NCBI GenBank assembly: GCA_900752345.1
Contig: CAADVA010000022.1
Span: 1 to 7,659 of the forward strand
From: an uncultured Collinsella sp.
GTDB taxonomy: Bacteria; Actinomycetota; Coriobacteriia; Coriobacteriales; Coriobacteriaceae
Reading direction: 5' to 3'
Length of the DNA stretch: 7,659 bases
Every line of letters starts with the position of its first letter. Position 1 is the stretch's first letter. Shown here in pieces: positions 6,040-7,659 of this stretch. The position numbers were made by a program, and so were the translations under genes. The notes beneath the pieces were generated by a model. That model worked only from the letters and a program-made list of their open reading frames with translations, was not told the DNA's origin and made no database searches.

Positions 6040-6114
6040 CATAAGTTGCGGTGAAATAGGGACTGTTTATGCGGTTAAAGCCGTAAATCAATCCCTATTT
6101 CACCGCAACTTATG
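6040..6114. repeat. Perfect 23-bp inverted repeat forming a 75-base hairpin between convergent genes
   Basis: Arms 6040-6062 and 6092-6114 are perfect reverse complements; the left arm begins CATAAGTTGCGG and ends ATAGGGA. The 29-base interior can pair further (TTTA/TAAA and CGG/CCG around TTAAAG), so almost the whole element folds. It lies 40 bases past the regulator stop and 18 bases past the convergent PLP-fold gene stop, so it could end both transcripts. Neither side has the T-run of an intrinsic terminator. The length and perfection look more like a dispersed palindromic repeat (REP/MITE-like), which a genome-wide copy count would settle. Confidence 0.85.
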
Positions 6115-6132
6115 AAGTCGAGGATGATTTAG

Positions 6133-7144
6133 CTAGTTGCGGAGGGCATTATCTAGGGTGGCGGCCACGATCAGTGGGTTGTCAGTGCCGGCGAAAAGGC
6201 GGATGGTGCTCCCCTGCTTGCCGCGTGGGGCCGAAAGGCGCGTCGCCGCGCCGCCGGCAGGCGATGTGCGAAACTCCCCCGGCAAAGCGTTGAACAGCTC
6301 TCCCGCGCTACGCTCGATAAGGTGAAATTCAACTGCCGGGCCAAAACCATGCTCGAGAATTCCCGTTGCAACCTCATGGTCGGGATGCGAGCTCAGCCCG
6401 GGATAGCGCACGTTGTACACCATCTCGTTGGCGGCCAGATACTCGGCCAGCGCACGTGCGCGGTCAAAGTGAGCCTGCATGCGAGCGTCGAGCGAGTCGA
6501 ACCCGCGCTCCAGCACACCGGCCTCGTCAGCAGGCATATCAAGCTTGGCCAAGCCACAGCCCTCGAGCAGGGCATGCGCGCACTCAGCCGCGGCATCCAC
6601 GCGATGGCGCTTGAGCTGCGAGCGCGCGGCCGATACGGCAACCAACTTGCGCGGAGCATCACCGGCGCATACACGATCGAGCGCCTCGAGCGACAGCGCG
6701 GCACCCAGCCGCAGCGAATCGCAGCCAAAAGCCGACGCCACCGTGTTATCCACCACAAACAGCGCGTGGGCCTCACGAGCAGCGCGGCCCAGAGCGCGCA
6801 GATCGGGCACACGCAGACCAAACCCGCCGATGGAGTTGACGAACCACCACAGGTGCGGCACCTCGGCATCAAACGAAGCATCAAAATCCTCAGACGCGGC
6901 GGCAAACGCCTCGGCGGACGGCGAGCCCACCAGCGCAACATCGCAGCCATCAAAGCCGCGTGCAAACGCTTCGGTAAAGTCATCCGCAAACGCTACCAAA
7001 CGGTCGCCGGGGCGCACAAACCCCCGCCGGCGACAGACCCGCCGGCACATGCGAGGCAGCAACAAGACGCGCCTCACGCGCGCCGGCCCTTGCAGCCCAG
7101 GCCTCTTCTAGGTGCTGTACATCCACACGGCACCGTCCCTTCAT
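6133..7144 (-). pseudogene. Frameshifted, truncated Cys/Met-metabolism PLP-fold protein lacking the PLP lysine
   Basis: Resembles the cystathionine gamma-synthase / O-acetylhomoserine sulfhydrylase family. The upstream frame reads LEEAWAARAGAREARLVAAS, matching the family's LE-LA-LEGA-A--ASG segment. After a frameshift at C7021-7025, the second frame continues with VRPGDRLVAFADDF, FVVDNT, the RGFDSLDARMQAHFDRA helix, VRYPGLSSHPDHEVA and a C-terminal TIRLFAGTDNP. Removing one base or adding two in the C-run joins them (about 330-336 residues from the GTG at 7126 or ATG at 7144; family about 380-430). Three defects are visible: the first 50-60 residues, including the YxR-NPT substrate/PLP motif, are absent; the SATK motif with the Schiff-base Lys reads SAAR; and SLGGxES is missing. 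No PLP chemistry is therefore expected. AAGGGA nine bases before the GTG at 7126 favours that start. The second frame alone is open from a GTG at 7077 (314 residues), but its first 19 residues are out-of-frame. The long intact frame suggests a recent lesion, an assembly error, or a non-catalytic relative. Confidence 0.65.
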
Positions 7145-7148
7145 AAAC

Positions 7149-7184
7149 AAAAACCCACGATGCGGGTGTTCCCCGCATCGTGGG
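7149..7184 (-). terminator. Intrinsic terminator after the GH32 gene
   Basis: A perfect 13-bp stem (arms 7184-7172 and 7166-7154) with a five-base loop is followed on the minus strand by TTTTTGTTT. It starts 38 bases after the GH32 stop and ends just before the ATG at 7144 of the PLP-fold gene, which is thus left without a normal leader. Confidence 0.88.
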
Positions 7185-7194
7185 CAACGGCTGC

Positions 7195-7200
7195 AGTATA
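7195..7200 (-). promoter_or_regulatory. Possible -10 element upstream of the PLP-fold gene
   Basis: TATACT (7200-7195) matches five of six bases of the -10 consensus, but the -35 position has only weak candidates (GGTGAT or GTGATT). If it is used, transcription starts near 7188 and runs straight into the terminator at 7184-7149, so the downstream gene would be poorly expressed. Confidence 0.22.
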
Positions 7201-7222
7201 GCGCCGATATGCGACGAATCAC

Positions 7223-7659
7223 CTAGATGATGAGCGTGTGATAGGTCACGCACGCACCCGGAGCGTCAACGGTCACGCCATAGGCCTCGGGATAGATGCG
7301 CGTCGAGAACACGAGCGCGCCATCGTTCACAAACACCTCGACCGAAGAGGCATCGCCAACAATGCGCACGTTACGAACCTCGTCGACGGGCTCCCAGCGC
7401 ACGGTACGACCGCAGCCGGCAGAAGCGCGACCCTCATCGGTAAATCGCATCTCAAAGCGCGCGGGCAGCTCGCCATTGGCGGGCACAAACGCCAGCTTCA
7501 GCTCGCCATCAACGGTCGCGGTAAACGCGTCGTCGACACCGTCAATAACAACGTCAAAGCAGGTATCGCCGTCAACCTCCAACGAGCCCGCCCCCACACG
7601 AACCGAGGCATAATGGCGCTCGATCTCGCGCGCCGGCTGCTGCAGTACCACGCCGCCAG
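7223..7659 (-). CDS. GH32 family glycoside hydrolase, C-terminal part (sucrose-6-phosphate hydrolase / beta-fructosidase type)
   Basis: GH32 enzymes split sucrose, sucrose-6-phosphate or fructans at beta-fructosyl bonds. Only the last 144 residues are in the window; the catalytic five-bladed propeller and its acidic residues lie beyond the right edge. The visible part is the C-terminal beta-sandwich. It begins QQPAREIERHYASV, the link seen after the propeller, continues through alternating strands (ELKLAFVP, RFEMRFTDEGR), and carries the hallmark SSVEVFVNDGALVFSTRIYPE near the end. The stop is a TAG at 7225-7223, followed by a strong terminator, so this is the last gene of its transcript. Whether it is ScrB-like (phosphorylated substrate) or an exo-fructanase cannot be judged from this domain. 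A GTG at 7651 begins the longest closed frame, but the reading frame continues past it to the edge, so it is not the true start. Confidence 0.87.
   Translation of the reverse strand, partial: GGVVLQQPAREIERHYASVRVGAGSLEVDGDTCFDVVIDGVDDAFTATVDGELKLAFVPANGELPARFEMRFTDEGRASAGCGRTVRWEPVDEVRNVRIVGDASSVEVFVNDGALVFSTRIYPEAYGVTVDAPGACVTYHTLII

Noticed and set aside
6040..6114. Intrinsic terminator or CRISPR-type repeat
   Set aside because: There is no T-run on either side, and only a single inverted pair, not spaced direct repeats.
6980..7222. Separate 80-codon minus-strand gene upstream of the PLP-fold frame
   Set aside because: Its first part translates the GH32 terminator, and the rest is the upstream half of the frameshifted PLP-fold gene, so it is not an independent gene.

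Overview
The window reads as chromosomal DNA from a GC-rich bacterium. Gene content, codon use and protein style fit an anaerobic actinobacterium of the Coriobacteriia, with a Collinsella-like genome as the best guess. This placement is inference from the sequence only. Most of the window is conserved housekeeping sequence. No phage, CRISPR, insertion sequence or rRNA/tRNA gene was seen.

Layout from left to right. Positions 1-855 hold the start of a rimP-nusA transcription/translation operon on the minus strand, with nusA running off the left edge. Its leader (856-962) has a clear promoter followed at once by an intrinsic-terminator-shaped hairpin, so premature termination may control the operon. 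Positions 1049-3690 hold leuS (leucyl-tRNA synthetase, minus) with its own terminator. Positions 3691-3949 form an intergenic region dominated by a 119-base nested palindrome that would lie in the leuS 5' leader, plus a hairpin that probably ends guaB. Positions 3950-5461 hold guaB (IMP dehydrogenase, minus). It is the 503-residue type best known from Tritrichomonas foetus, with catalytic residues at the same residue numbers. A divergent promoter region with overlapping elements and short palindromes (5462-5654) separates guaB from a small plus-strand ModE-type DNA-binding protein (5655-5999). A long perfect inverted repeat (6040-6114) lies between this gene and a convergent gene.

The right end is less ordinary. 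Positions 6133-7144 encode a protein of the Cys/Met-metabolism PLP-enzyme fold. It lacks the N-terminal part of the family, carries Arg where the PLP-binding Lys is expected, and has a frameshift at a run of five C. Directly upstream (7149-7184) is a strong intrinsic terminator for the last gene, the C-terminal part of a GH32 (sucrose/fructan) glycoside hydrolase that enters from the right edge.

The genes do not form one pathway: ribosome maturation and transcription (rimP, nusA), tRNA charging (leuS), guanine nucleotide synthesis (guaB), an orphan regulator, a degenerate PLP-fold protein, and sugar breakdown. The points most worth a second look are the structured leaders of rimP and leuS, the lysine-less frameshifted PLP-fold gene, and the two large palindromes.
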